In this document: in pieces, positions 20,808 to 33,389 of the stretch
Layout: every line of letters begins with the position of its first letter
Numbering within the stretch: the stretch's first letter is position 1
Source of the DNA: Corynespora cassiicola
Taxonomy: Eukaryota > Ascomycota > Dothideomycetes > Pleosporales > Corynesporascaceae
DNA length: 64,000 bases
Assembly: GCA_022059125.1 (NCBI GenBank)
Contig: JAEUWY010000002.1
Location: forward strand, 5,146,001 to 5,210,000
Direction of reading: 5' to 3'
Made by a program: the position numbers and the translations under genes
Notes under the pieces: generated by a model
What the model was told of the DNA's origin: nothing
Database searches by the model: none
The model's input: only the letters and a program-made list of their open reading frames with translations

Positions 20808-21484
20808 GGCTGCAGCGAGTATACTGGCGATGAGGAGCGGAGAGGAGCGGCGGGGGCAGCGGTGGTGATGGGACGGTGCTGGCGGAGGGCGTGGTCGGTG
20901 AGCAGGTGGACAGCGTCCATGGCGACGTCGAGGCGATCATGGCCTGGCAGGCCGGTCGGCCCGTGATGTGCCAAGCGGGAGCACCAACAGACGGCCCACG
21001 GCCACTGCAACCTCCAGGGCTCCCACCTCTGCACCCGCTGCCCGCCCGCGACGACGACGACGACGACGCCGACGACGACAGGCCGCTCCTCGCCCCGGCC
21101 GCGCTCCCCATTCCCAGACGCCCATCCCCTTCTTTGCACCCCCCCGGCCGCCCGCCGCTCGCAGCCCGCCCTCGTCCCCTGCGGCCCCCGCCGGGCTAGT
21201 CCCCACAGGAGACAGATACTACAACAACGACTGTTTGCTGCCCGCTGCCCGCTGTCTGCTGCCCACCGCCCACGACCGCAGCCGCCTCCGCACGCCCCCC
21301 AGCCCGCACGCCCTGCTGCCGCCTCGACTCGGCCGCCTGCGCTGAGCTTTGTCTCGCGGCCGCTGCAGAGACGCCCCTCGCCCACGCCTTTCCTCCCCTG
21401 CGCCTCTTCCTCGGCCCTCCGCCGATTGCGCAGCGAGCCCTCCTCTCGAAAAGTCTTACGCGGATGCACCGCTCGTGAGCACTC
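20808..21484. promoter_or_regulatory. Divergent vma-3 / rom2 promoter region
   Basis: 677 bp between the two start codons, very GC-rich, with a (GAC)-type triplet run at about 21050-21077. No TATA box was found. Long minus-strand frames through here are compositional shadows. Confidence 0.5.
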
Positions 21485-22474
21485 ATGGCCGACTACGGGA
21501 ACCAGCAGGGGAGAGAATACGCGCGCCCGCCCAACTATGGCGCCCCGACCGGAGCAAGGGATGCTGCCTTTGCCAACATCTTCGGGGCCAACCCGGCCAT
21601 GGCTGGCCGCTCGCAGACCATGACCTCGCAGCCGCGAATGGGCCAGCCCGACCGAGCTGCCACAATGTCCACCCAGACCGTCGACATGATGCAGCGCGCA
21701 CCCCCGATCAGACAGCCAATAAACGGCTACGATCGTCGCCCGCCCAATCCCTACGATCAGCGACCTCCACCGCCAGGGAATTACGATCCACAGCGCCAGC
21801 AGCAATTCGAGCACCCTCCAGATAACTTCCAGCGCCCGCCCCCCAACGGCTATCCCCAACAGCAGCGCATGGCCGACGGTCTGCCCCCTCCCCAACAGCA
21901 GCGCCAACCCCAGCCACAGTATCTCCCTCGACCGCTGCGTCCTGAGCGCCAGCCCTACGGCCAACCCCAGAGGTTCGACACGCGGCCTCCGCCGGGTGGA
22001 CAGCCGCCCTTCAACAAGCCCATTCCGCCGCGCTTCCCTGGCGGGCCCGGCCCGGCCATGAACTCTGATCCCTATCGCTCACAGTCCCTCGCTGCCGGCC
22101 CTCGCCCTCAGTTCAACCCTCCCGGATCTGGCTATGGCGTCTCCCAGGCCAGCACCTTCCGCCAACAGCCCTACATGAATCACATGGCCAGGACCACTGC
22201 TCAGGGGAGAGTGGTGCCAGAGCGCCCGGACGAGCGAACAATGTCCATGACCACCTACTCGAGGGACGCCGAACATGCTCAGACAATGAGCGGGAGGGTC
22301 ATTCCGAGCCGTAGGAGGGAGTCTGGCGGCGCCGAGCTCTCCCCGACCGAGCAGCAGAGGCTCCCAGCTGGCTCTCCCCCTCCAATGAACGTGGGACCCG
22401 GTAGCAAGACGAGAAACGTCAGCCAGGGCAGCATACCTCCGCAGCAACAGCAACACCAGCAGTACCAGCCCTAT

Positions 22475-22509
<35 letters not shown>

Positions 22510-25452
22510 CACAATGTCCATGGCATCCACCGTTGTCCCGCCGTCCGAACGCACCGACACCATGTCCTCCAGCGTCACGCGCCCCAGTTCCACGCAGACC
22601 ATGACTAATACCAACAGGTCGTCAGGACAGTCCCAGCAGGGGGGACAGGCCATGATTGCTGCTCAGCGTCGAGCTCCACTGGTGTACCCCGCCCTGCTGT
22701 CACGTGTCGCCGAAGTATTTCGGGATCGAGTTGGTCTGGCTGAGAAAGAGAAGGATGGGCTGGTGTACAAGAGTGCATTCACGGGTGCCGAGGCCGTAGA
22801 CCTCATCTCCTACATTATCAAGACGACGGACCGTAATCTAGCGCTGCTCTTGGGCCGGTCCCTGGACGCGCAAAAGTTCTTCCACGATGTCACCTATGCG
22901 CATAGGCTGCGTGATTCGACCAACGAAATCTACCAATTCCGGGAAACCCTGGTGGAGGACTCGACGGAGGTCAATGGTGTATTCACCCTACTCACCGAAT
23001 GCTATTCCCCGACCTGCACTCGTGACCGCCTGTGCTACTCGATCGCATGTCCCCGCCGTCTCGAACAGCAGGCCCGCTTGAACATGAAGCCGCAGCTTGG
23101 TCTCAGGCGAGAAGAATCTCGCGCCAGTCTGCACGAGGACAACGACGACGAACAGAAACTGTGGATCAACACTGTCTCCAAGGAAGTCGCCGAGAGCGTC
23201 AGCGAGCGGGAACAGAAGCGCCAGGAAGTCATTTCCGAATTGATGTACACGGAGCGCGACTTTGTCAAGGACCTCGAATATCTCCGAGACTTCTGGATGA
23301 AGCCATTGCGCAACCCTGCCACATCGCCGATCCCGGAACACCGCCGCGAAAAGTTTGTACGCACCGTCTTCTCCAACTGCCAAGAAGTGTACATGGTCAA
23401 TTCGAGACTTGCCGAGTCTCTTACCCGCCGTCAGCAGAAGGAGCCAGTGGTCCGAAACGTCGGCGACATTTTCCTAGAATATGTCCCGCATTTCAGCCCA
23501 TTCATCAAGTACGGTGCAAACCAACTCTTTGGAAAGTACGAATTCGAGCACGAGAAGCGCACGAACCAGAACTTCTCCCGGTTTGTCGACGAGGTCGAGA
23601 GGATGAAGGAGTCGAGGAAGCTTGAGCTCAACGGTTATCTCACCAAGCCTACCACTCGATTAGCCAGGTACCCACTGCTGCTGGAGAACATTGTCAAGTA
23701 CACCGCCGAAGACAACCCCGACAAGGAGGATCTCCCCAAGGCCATTAAAATGATCAAGGATACACTCTCCAAGGTCAACGTGGAATCCGGCAAAGCTGAG
23801 AACCACTTCAACTTGATGCAGCTCAACCGTGATCTCAAGTTCCGCCCCGGCGAGTTTGTCGATCTCAAGCTGACCGACGAGAACCGCCAATTGGTCTTCA
23901 AGGGCACACTGAAGAAGACGCCCACGGAAACCACTGGAGACATTACATGCTACCTCTTTGACCACGCCGTCTTGCTCGTCCGAATCAAGACTGTCAACAA
24001 GCGCGAGGAGCAAAAGGTGTACAAGAAGCCCATTCCGCTGGAATTGCTGGTCATCACTCAGATGGAAGAGATTTACCCCAAGACGGGACTGGCTAAGAGG
24101 CCCTCTGCCAATCTGATGGGTGCAAAGTCCATGACCGCGGGTGCGCCAAAGGGGGATGCCGCAAAACAACAAGGATATCCCATAACTTTCAAACATCTCG
24201 GCAAGGGAGGCTACGAACTCACCCTGTTTGCAAGCACTCAAATCTCACAGCAAAAGTGGATGGAGCACATCGAGTCACAGCAACGCAACCTGCGCGAGAG
24301 GAGCAACATCTTCACCAAGACCATTCTCAACGAAGGCTTCTTCTCGGCGGCCATCCGGGTTACCTGCGCCGTCCCATTAGGTTGGTTTCATCTTTCAAAG
24401 TTGATTTGGATAATGCTAATAAAGTCATAGATGGAGGCCGCAAACTCGCCTTTGGAACGGACGCCGGTGTCTATGTTGTCGATCGAAAGCCCAAGGACTC
24501 GTCACAGAAGCCTCGCCGGGTACTGGACTGCAAAGGCGTCACTCAAATCGACGTGCTCGAGCAGCATCAGATTGTGCTCGTATTGGCAGACAAGACCCTC
24601 TATTCGTATTCGGTTGAAGCTCTGGACCCTGATGAGAACCAGGCCGTTGCCAAGCGCCCCAGGAAGATCTGCCACGCTAACTTCTTCAAGGCTGGCATCT
24701 GTCTCGGCCAACAGCTCGTCGCCTCGGTCAAGACGTCAGCTCTGTCGACGACCATCAAGGTGTTCGAGCCCAAAGAGAACATGTCGAACAAGAGCAGGAA
24801 ATCTGGTTTCGCCAAGATGCTGTCGACCGGCCAGGATCAGCTCAAGCCCTACAAGGAATTTTACATTCCAACCGAATCGACCTCAATCCACTTTTTGCGC
24901 TCCAAGCTTTGCGTTGGATGTGCCAGGGGCTTCGAGGTTGTCAGTTTGGAAACCCTCGAGACGCAATCGCTGCTGGACCAGGCCGATACTTCGCTCGACT
25001 TTGTCGTCCGCAAGGAGAACATCAAGCCTATTCACATCGAGCGCCTCGCCAGCGAGTTTCTCCTGTGCTACACAGACTACTCGTTCTTTGTCAACCGCAA
25101 TGGATGGCGTGCTCGGCCTGATTGGAGGATTACTTGGGAGGGCAATCCTCAAGCATTTGCGATATTCCACCCGTACATCTTGGCCTTTGAGCCCAGCTTT
25201 ATTGAAATCCGGCACATGGAGAGTGGAGGTCTAATCCACATCCTCACTGCCAAGAACATTAGGTGGCTACACACATCCACACGAGAGGTTAGTATACCCC
25301 GTCCTGCGGACACAACCAGCGCTTACCCCGGGCAGATATTGTACGCATACGAAGACGAATTGGGCAACGATGTAGTCGCAAGCTTGGACTTTTGGCAGAC
25401 AGCAACCGGTCAGAAGGCGATCGAGAACAACCGCTCCTATGAGAAGAGCTGA
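21485..25452 (+). CDS. rom2: Rho1 guanine nucleotide exchange factor (Rom2 type: DEP-DH-PH-CNH)
   Basis: Exons 21485-24380, 24431-25287 and 25336-25452 give 1,289 aa. The first ~390 residues are Pro/Gln-rich and disordered, with 11 consecutive CAG-coded Gln (22475-22507). Then come a DEP domain (VYPALLSRVAEVFRDRV onward), a Dbl-homology exchange domain (KRQEVISELMYTERDFVKDLEYL, LTKPTTRLARYPLLLENI), a PH domain, and a C-terminal citron-homology (CNH) domain. Proteins of this layout load GTP on Rho1 to drive cell-wall glucan synthesis and integrity signalling at the plasma membrane. The last intron is 48 nt with no stop. I call it an intron because removing it gives the conserved CNH ending STREILYAYEDE; retention would add 16 residues. 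Confidence 0.92.
22475..22507 (+). repeat. (CAG)11 polyglutamine-coding repeat
   Basis: Eleven pure CAG codons inside the disordered N-terminus of Rom2. Other Gln-rich stretches flank it. Pure codon use points to length polymorphism rather than constrained sequence. Confidence 0.95.
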
Positions 25453-26878
25453 ACGGGTTCAGTTTGATGATGATTAGATGGCTCCGCACCCCGGGGAGCT
25501 AGGCGGCGACGTCTCGGCTCCCAAACCCCCTCCTCCCCTTGCTGCGACGACGAACAACGGCTCCTTGGCACCACCGAAGCCAACGTTTTAGTTCCGGTCC
25601 ATGACAGCAATTCTTTTTTTTTTTTCGAAGAACCTCGTTCGTCACACCCATCTGTCGCCCTTAGCGTTGTCGTCATCGGCGTCTGTCCCTTGTTTAAAAC
25701 TGCTTTACTTGCTACCCTTTTTTAAAGCAATTCCAATTCAGAAGTTTATCCTCCCTTCCTCCCTACCTGAACCCAACTCCTGATGTCCGTCTTATTGTTT
25801 TCTCGACTTTGGTACTTTTACACATTTTTTAACCTTTTGAGGGGTTGTTTGAAGCGTGGCTAGCGGGTGAGGTTTGGGATTTTTTCGAGGGGGAAGGTGG
25901 TGGGGGGAAAGGCACTGAATGGATTGAGTAGGGGGTTTTTGGAGGCGGGTGGGGAGGCGGGTGGAGAGGGAGGGGGGCTTGATCTGCAAAACCTGGAGAG
26001 AGGTTTTTTCGAATTTCGTGTTGGTTGTGAGGTCCCGTACTGCGAAGATTTTAGGGGAGATTTTAGGGGTTGTTGGAGGTGGTTCTTTTCTCACATTTCG
26101 GTTGGATTGGTGATGGGGAAGAAGGGGAGGAGGGTGGAGGGGGTTTGTATTATACTTCTTTCTTGGGATTGGGTTGAGGTGGAGTGGGAGGGAGGTTCTT
26201 TGTTTGAAGAACGGATGAATGGAGGGACGGGGAGAGGATAGCCTTCTTTTTTTTCTCTCGAAAGTGTTGGAGAATTGATTGTTGAATGTGTGTGCCTTTT
26301 TTCAATGCGGTGGTGGGTTGGAGCGTGAGCTTTTCTTGTTTGTTCTCCTGCTATCTTTTTTGTGTCTAGACGGTTAGTGGTGTACCTGGTGTTGGTGGAG
26401 TGACTGTGGGGTTTGCAGGGGTGGAATGCCATGTAATAGACTGGCTGATTGGCCGGTCCGTCTGATCGATCGAATGGACTCGCATCTTGACGACTGACTA
26501 ACTGGGGTACCTTAAATGCTGGGTTGTAGCGGCTGAGTAGGAGGGGGGTGGGGGGGTTGGTAATACAGCGCAGAGTAAGCATGCCGAGAGGCGTGCCCGC
26601 GTCGGGTAATGGTTCCCGGGTCTCCGAGCGTCCCTTTATGGTCCCGCGTGTATGGCACTAGGACGAAGATGTGGGATTCGAGGCTTGGGGGGTATGGGTT
26701 GCCGATCCCTGGAGGGGGGGTATATAAAGGGGTGGCTTTGCCGGGCTTGAGGTTGGGTGGTACCGCGCTACGCGCCATTCGTCGTCCTGCCTGCCCGCGG
26801 AACACATCGAACCATCACACGCACTACGGATCTCCTAGCAACGTTGATTTTACTGTGTAAAGAAAAAGGACTTTGGAT
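25453..26878. other. Intergenic region, no gene seen
   Basis: Contains the rom2 3' flank, a T-rich tract (25608-25625) and strand-asymmetric G-rich sequence (about 25850-26240). ORFs on both strands lack recognisable features. The right end holds the promoter of the EthD-like gene. Confidence 0.45.
26721..26728 (+). promoter_or_regulatory. TATA box of the EthD-like gene
   Basis: TATATAAA follows a G-run and lies about 150 bp before the ATG at 26879. It is a strong match to the consensus in otherwise GC-rich DNA. Confidence 0.55.
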
Positions 26879-27832
26879 ATGACGAGAGGCATCATCTTCG
26901 TGCGCTCCCGGCTCTCGCTTCCCTCCGCGGAGTCAGCAAATAGCGCCCCGCGCCTCACGCCCGAAAAGTTTTGCGCGTGGTACGAGGAGACGCACATCCC
27001 GGATGTTGTTGCGCTGAGTGGGGTCGGGGGAGCGGGGAGGTGGGCTGGGTTGGGGTACGATGCTGAGAAGAAGACGGGTGGGGAGGGAGGCGGGGAAGAG
27101 AAGGAGTGGGTGACGGTGTATGAGATGCCGGATTTGGGGTTTAGAGAGAGTGAGGAGTTTAAGGGATTGGATGGGCAGGTAGGGAGATTTTTCTTTCGTT
27201 TTGCTGGGTTTGTGTCAAAGGGTGTGCGAGTAGGAAGTCGAGGTTTTAAGGGAGTTGCTGTGGAAAGAAGAACAATTGAGTTTTGAGAGATTCAAAAGCT
27301 AAGAAAAAGCGACATACGTTATGCGCACTTTAACAGCGCAGACTGGTATCGCTAAATCAGAGCATATCGGCTGACCAGATCCCTCCAGAGCAAACCCACT
27401 CAAGACATATTGGATGGAATCTTCAAGCAATCCAGATTCGAAACGCGCTTCTACGAAGAAACCCAGCTCTTCGAGCCCCACGGCCCTCCATCCCAACCCG
27501 CCAAATTCCTCATCTCTGCCTCTCTCGATCCAGCCCAAGGTGGAGAAGCCGAGTTTGACAATTGGTACCGCACCGAGCATCTGGACATTCTTAGCCGGGT
27601 GCCAGGTTTTGTGCGCTCGCGGCGTTATGAAGTGGTTCAGGCGTCGGTTTTGGATCAGTTCGAGAGGAAGAGTGCAGATGCGCCAAAATATTTGGCGCTA
27701 CATGAGTTTAGTGGGGAATTGCCGTGGAGTGAGTTACGGGCAAGTGGCGAGACAGAGTGGGGGAAGAAGGTTTTGGGGGGCTTGACTAGGGAGGAGGTTG
27801 GGGTTTGGGGATGGGTGAAGGGTTTTACATGA
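26879..27832 (+). CDS. Tandem EthD-like dimeric alpha/beta-barrel protein
   Basis: Two exons (26879-27178 and 27389-27832, intron 210 bp, phase 0) give 247 aa. Each half carries an EthD-type ferredoxin-like unit: RLTPEKFCAWYEETHIPDVV in the first and EAEFDNWYRTEHLDILSRVPGFVRSRRYEV in the second. The W-Y-x-x-E/T-H core recurs in both. This suggests a duplicated fold in which one chain mimics the usual dimer. Relatives include small cyclase or oxygenase-like enzymes and proteins of unknown role; substrate and pathway cannot be read here. The ATG at 26879 is preferred over an upstream in-frame TTG. The acceptor (CCAG at 27385-27388) was chosen because it keeps the frame and gives a sensible junction, so the middle is less certain than the ends. 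Confidence 0.68.
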
Positions 27833-29492
27833 TTGTTTTTTAGTTTTATATTTTCTTTGGACTTTTCTCGCTGCATTTACCCTTTTCTTGAAATCACCGG
27901 ATCAGCCGTTCGAAAGGCACAAACAAGGAGCACCTGATTGGTTCTTGAAGAGGTGTGATTCGTTTATTTATATAAATAATGATACAGGGATTACTAAAAT
28001 GTGTACTGTAGTTTCACTGCGGACTATTTGAGCTGCTAACTACAACTTTCTAGTTTGAAATACAATAATTGAAGGTTTTTTCTCCACCAGCAAAAAGGTT
28101 CTAAGGCTTCCCCAACGTACTGACCGTCGAAAGGCTTCTATATCAAATGACCACAGTAAATTTGTCAACGCCAGCTGCATCTCCATCCATACATGGCTTT
28201 TATGTTGAGACGAACGCGGTCCGACCGTAATAGCTTAGACTGAATCTCTCTTGTCGTCATGGAACGCCGAATGGGGTTTCCCGCATTTTGACATCAACCA
28301 CACTGGAAGGAAACTTACAGCTGAAGCGAAGAGATTCGAGTTCCGGAAGATTTCATAAGCCCCAGTGGATGTTTTGCTCTATCAGAGGCCAAGTGATATG
28401 CATTCAAATTCCGAAATACACTAGAGGGATGATATGTGTGTACTTACTCCTTCGGGAAGCCACATTCCATGTAATACGGCTCAATCGATTGGTGCAAGGC
28501 GAGAAAAGGTCCATAGAACCTCTACTTCACTTTGTTTGTAATGAACTTGGAGTAATTATCGGGCATCTCTACCAGAGAAGGCGGTATGACTCTCCAAACT
28601 ATTCAATCAAATAATAGACAAGGCTTAGCGGCTGCCAACAACGAAGCGGCTCTGATGTTGTTGAATAGTTGTAAAATCCAGGGATGATATTTGGAGCTTT
28701 GAAGGCAGTGAAAAGGCTTCGCAAAGCCCATGTCCGCCTACAAGTAGAGAAAGGAAAACTATGGTGGCGATTGAGTGTACCCTCCCGTCCATAACACAAA
28801 TGTGAATAAATTTTGAAACGATTGCAATTTTTTATAGAGTTGAATTACCGGCCTTTTCAATTTATGCCGAAGTTGTAAAGCCGATTGGAAGTCAAAAGAG
28901 TCAAGGCAGAGAGGAGGGCTTCGACTCAAAATCCCTCAAAACCCTTGGCAATCTTACCCACACGAAGCTACACGATCCAACCAATGATAAAACCGACCTG
29001 TAGTATCTGCGCTACATCAAGTCGTTCTTCAAGGGATTATAACTTGGATTCTGTAGTTGCCTAAAAAACTTTGGCAAATACCGAGGCCCCCACTTTGCAC
29101 CACCACGGAACGAGGCAACCTAACAGCCATGATCGTCTCCTTTGTATCCTTTTACAGTTGAATTCCGGTGTATGTACTACCCGAATTATGAACTTGGCTC
29201 GGATTCGGACAATATGTAGTTCCCAAGATAGTGTTCTCTGAGCACTATGTACAGGTCTATTAGTTTGCCTTGTCGGTCAACCAATCAACCGGCATGAAAA
29301 TTTCTATCATTGGACCCCTCGAGCCTGATATCTCACTTGGCAATGATTTTCACAAAAAGGGACCCCAGAAAAGAAGGAATATATAAATTCCCTTTGCATC
29401 GCCGCGCCAGAGCTGAATGAATCTTTGAAGCTCTATAATTGGTATAGGAACAGATTCCTACAAAGATTTACTTTGTACACCATTTCTTCAGA
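27833..29492. other. AT-rich intergenic region, no gene seen
   Basis: The short ORFs (for example 28288-28614) show no domain and no plausible intron pattern. Composition shifts to AT-rich at about 27900, marking the left edge of the SAT4/HET accessory block. Confidence 0.5.
29380..29386 (+). promoter_or_regulatory. TATA box of the SAT4-type gene
   Basis: TATATAA about 107 bp upstream of the ATG at 29493, followed by CA-rich sequence. The spacing is consistent with a fungal core promoter. Confidence 0.45.
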
Positions 29493-30739
29493 ATGTCTCA
29501 ATTCTTTGACGAGGCTGCTATACGGCCACCACCAGGTGTAGAAGCAAACCTAATTAACCCCGAAGATCATATGGGTTCAAACATTGCTCTTCATTCTGTG
29601 TTTCTCACGGTAGTCACACTCTGCGTATCAATGCGGCTGTATACTCAAAGGTTCATTACTGAACAGCTAGGATGGGATGATGGTGAGCTTGTTAAAGTCA
29701 GACGATTTTGATCAGCATTAACTGTCACTAGGCCTGGTACTTATATCATACGTGGGTCTTGATACTGTGCGTGCAATTGGTAGTAGCCTTCTAATAAGCC
29801 AATTCTCAGTGTCTAAGCATTGTTCAATCTTCCCTTTACATCAAAAGTGTGTGCCTACATCCAAGTTTTAGCGACAATTGTCTCATCTCATTAGGTTACA
29901 CGTGGGGCATAGGACGTCATTTTTGGGAGACGCCAGCTGCATGGATACCTAATGCGCTCAAGGTGAATGAATAATTCATCTGGAAAATATCAAAGCTAAC
30001 ACAATCAAAGTGGTCCGGAATATCAATGTGGCTCTATTTACCATTGCTCACTGTTTGTAAGCTCGCTATTTTTGCAATTTACTGGCGAGTATTTAGCACA
30101 AGAAGGTCTGCAAGAGTCATTATCATAATCGGTGCGTTTATAGTCACCTGCGTCAACATGAGCCTTTTTTGCGTAATAATTTCGAGTTGCAAACCAATTG
30201 AGCGGGCCTGGGACCTCTCCATCAAAGGAAAATGCCAACCTTTAGGGCCGACTTCTTATACTTCAGGCGCATTCAACGTTCTTGAAGACTCGTTTGTTCT
30301 CATCATGCCCCTTTTTTACTTAACCGGATTGAACCTGTCATTGGTACAAAAGCTGAGGGTAACAGCTGTATTTAGTCTAGGAATCCTGTAAGCTACAATC
30401 GGTCCTTCTCAGTTGAATATGCCTAATATGATGTCGCAGTACTTTAGTCGCAAGCATTCTTCGTTTGGTTGAAACCAAGATTCTGGTAACCGGAATAGAC
30501 TCGATGCGTGACAGTTCTGACATGATTGTTTGGGTGTGGGTTACTCTTCTCCTAATTCTTTGGTTTGCAAGTCGATGCTGACTAATCTGCTTGAAAGAAT
30601 CATCGAAGTCAACGTGTCTATCATATGCTCTTGCTTGATGCTACTTCCCGCCTTTCTCGAACGCCACTGTCCCCAAAAGATCACCAAAGTGTTTACAAAG
30701 TCGCTCACTATCTGGAGACCTTCGGCCTGTATAGTTTAA
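29493..30739 (+). CDS. SAT4-family seven-helix (rhodopsin-like) integral membrane protein
   Basis: Six exons (29493-29682, 29732-29779, 29895-29962, 30011-30387, 30440-30535, 30598-30739) give 306 aa in frame. The N-terminus carries the PPPGVEANLINPE motif typical of these fungal proteins. Helices follow in order: NIALHSVFLTVVTLCVSMRL, GLVLISYVGLD, MWLYLPLLTVCKLAIFAIYWRVF (with the conserved K and YxR), ARVIIIIGAFIVTCVNMSLF, EDSFVLIMPLFYLTGL, ILTLVASILRLV and VNVSIICSCLMLLPAF. The family resembles PTH11-type receptors without the CFEM domain; ligand and role are unknown. The stop comes soon after the last helix, leaving a shorter cytoplasmic tail than usual. A possible displaced tail lies downstream. 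Confidence 0.8.
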
Positions 30740-31375
30740 CATTGGATAAACTTCGTCAAGACCCCAGCTCAAACAGATGCTGTGAGGCGGCAGCACTCAC
30801 GCAGTGTGCAAAGAGAATAAAACTAAAAATAAGTTATATTATTGAGAAGCTAAGTAAGGAGCTGTCTAAGGTCTGCTAGTAGTTTATATACTACTAGTAA
30901 AAGTATTAATTAATTTTATTTATCTAAAGTTATATTAGTACTAAGCTTTTTCTTCTTTTTTCACATAACCTATTTTTATCTAAAGTAACTAGAGATGAGG
31001 ATAGGTTAACTTCTAATGGAGGGCTAGTTAGAGGTCTGACAGATGCTCATTCAAATTTCCAATCAGATGAGCTTTCTCGAGCATCCGATATGAGAATAAC
31101 AATACCAGGTGATCTAATGGGATCAAATATGAAGGCTGTACCAATAAGTCGTCAGCTAAACCTGAGTCCTAGTAGAAGTTTATCTATGTAATGTGTAAGA
31201 AGCGTTCTGAAGGCTCTCACTACAGCCATGTCTCCTAGCTAAGATCTTTACAAGAATGCATCACCACAAGTCTGTAATTATCTAGTCATGTAATTCACAG
31301 CTATTGTAGTTGGATTAATACATGTCGCCTAAATTCGTAGTGTGCACCAGTAAAACAGATGATAAACTAAAATTA
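30740..31375. other. AT-rich stretch with hairpin and an orphan coding-like segment
   Basis: Contains an 8-bp-arm palindrome at 30877-30898 and strongly AT-rich DNA (30810-31010). From about 31017 to 31191 there is an open stretch in one frame that reads like a soluble tail (GLTDAHSNFQSDELSRAS ... SPSRSLSM, then TAA) but has no start of its own. It might be a displaced last exon of the SAT4-type gene. Confidence 0.35.
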
Positions 31376-33389
31376 TTATACAACATGAAAAGCTTCTTCC
31401 TCTTCAACTCTATGATTCAGGTAGAAGTTCAAAACCTTTTTTGTTATTTCAAACCTACCCACACGTTGATAATGAGACGAACTTGGGTGAGGCTTTTCGA
31501 GAAGCAGCCCCACAGCTACTACTTCACGCATAGAATGGTAAGGACTTGCTTTAATTAGTCCCAGCATAACTATGTCAACTAATCGATCTCTCTCATCGTC
31601 TGTGTATATGTGCCAACCTTCATTTATGTAAAACTCCATGGAATTATGAGATGTCGTAATTTGGAAGCCTCGCCTTAGACCGCCATTATCTCTAATAATA
31701 CGAATGCTGCAGTGTAAAGGCTTTCCTGATAACTCCAGGGCATGTTTTTTTGGCTGCACATATCCTCTGATTGATTTTACCATGTATTCCACAGGTCTTT
31801 CCATTCTTGCAGAGGCTATTGGTACAATGTCGTGATAGTGAGAGGGAACACTTGCATGAATGAGCCATTGAGCACCCACCCAACTCCAGCTCGGAACGCC
31901 CAAAACGGGCAAAGCATCGTCATATTTGGTGTTCCCACTGATCCAAAGAAGGTCGACGAGAATATCGCTTGATCTCAAGCCAAACACAGTCTTGTCCTGG
32001 AGTAAATGAGAGAATAATTCGCCTATACCGGACATAGCCAGAAGCCTATCGCTTTGCTTGGTCAACCCTAGTCCAGTGTAGTAATCGACAAAAGATCTCC
32101 AGGACTTATGTAGATTGTGAACTGCTCCTGCATGGGAGTCGGTGGTTTTTGGTCGCTTTATCCACAGGCTGTCTTCTGAAAGCAAAGATGTCTGTGATAT
32201 CTTCCTCAAGTTCCAGGCATCCATAGGTTTGTTGTAGCCAAGGGTATGGTATTGTCTCAGATTGGGGAATGATTCGCAAGATTGATTTTCGTAGCATTCC
32301 CAAGCAACCTGAGACCTGGTGAACTTCATACATCTCTTTGATAGGAAACGCTCTTGAAATACCCATGCTCTTTTATTCAGGTGGTTCTTGTCGATTGATT
32401 TCATTATGCTACCAGCCGGGAACACCCACCACTTTTCCCCCGAGAAGGTCTGTGTCCAAAACGGCCTGATGGCTAAAGGATTTCGCTTTGAGGAAAGCCC
32501 AACTGAGCTGTTGACTGCATTGCCAGCGGCGATATTACAATGCGCACGCGAGTATACATCTCGCATAGTCTTAGCTTCTTTTTCCCAATCATTCAGGTTG
32601 TCTTGAAAAATGCAGAGACTGTCGATCCAAAGGAATGGTACGCTGAACTTTCTGCAGACTGATATTGCGTCGCGGAAGGTTTTGGGCAGGTCATGGATAT
32701 CGAATCCTTGTCTCAATATCCTCTCGGTTTCAGCCAAGAGTCTTGCAGGCTGTGTGTTACCCCAACAATGGCTCAAGGTGAAATATGAACCATGCGATAT
32801 GATGTTTCCGTCTACAAGGTAAACTTTCAAAGCATCTGGACCCGCCAACCATAGCAATCGTTGGGGATACCATGGACGATTATGTGGATTTGCTTGATTG
32901 CAGTGTAGGTGGGACTGACATTCTTCGAGCTTTTGCTTGAGAAAGTCGATTGATGCATCTGAAAGTGTATCTGTAGTCAAATCTGGGAGCGGCGACTGCG
33001 GTATGATTCCTTCGGTCTGTGCAGCTTCATAAGACCATGTCAGCGGATGTGAAAGACTATCAATATCAGAAGGACCAACCGTTTTCTGAATAGAAAGGGA
33101 ATGTCGCTGTTAGACGACAACGCCAACCTCGTCTTGACATCCTCACATTGAAAAAGTTAATGGAGTTCTGTTCTTTTGGGAAATCCAGCGGCCCAAAATC
33201 GAATTCAAAATTCCAGGTGTCTGCAATGTCTTGATCCGAGCACTTTCCATTCAAGAATTCGACGATATTTGCGCAAAGTGGGCATTCTCCCGGACTAAGT
33301 TGATTCAACGTCTCTATCGAATATGAAGACGTCCTGATTTCATTGAAAATCTGAGAACACATGGAACACAGAGTTGGCAGATCAGCCAT
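31376..33389 (-). CDS. HET-domain protein (heterokaryon incompatibility type)
   Basis: Two exons (33389-33147 and 33085-31376; intron 61 bp, phase 0) give 650 aa. The HET domain shows its three blocks: YFTLSHCWG, TFRDAISVCRKFSVPFLWIDSLCIFQDNLNDWEKEAKTM, and RAWVFQERFLSKRCMKF. A short Cys-rich N-terminus (CSMC ... CPLC) precedes it, as in many members. HET proteins trigger cell death after fusion of unlike hyphae, usually through a partner; the partner is unknown here. The ATG at 33387-33389 is chosen because the longer frame starts at TTG. The gene lies in the AT-rich accessory block beside the SAT4-type gene. Confidence 0.87.

Noticed and set aside
20759..21964. 401-codon minus-strand ORF
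   Set aside because: It overlaps the first vma-3 exon and the start of rom2 and is only a GC-rich shadow.
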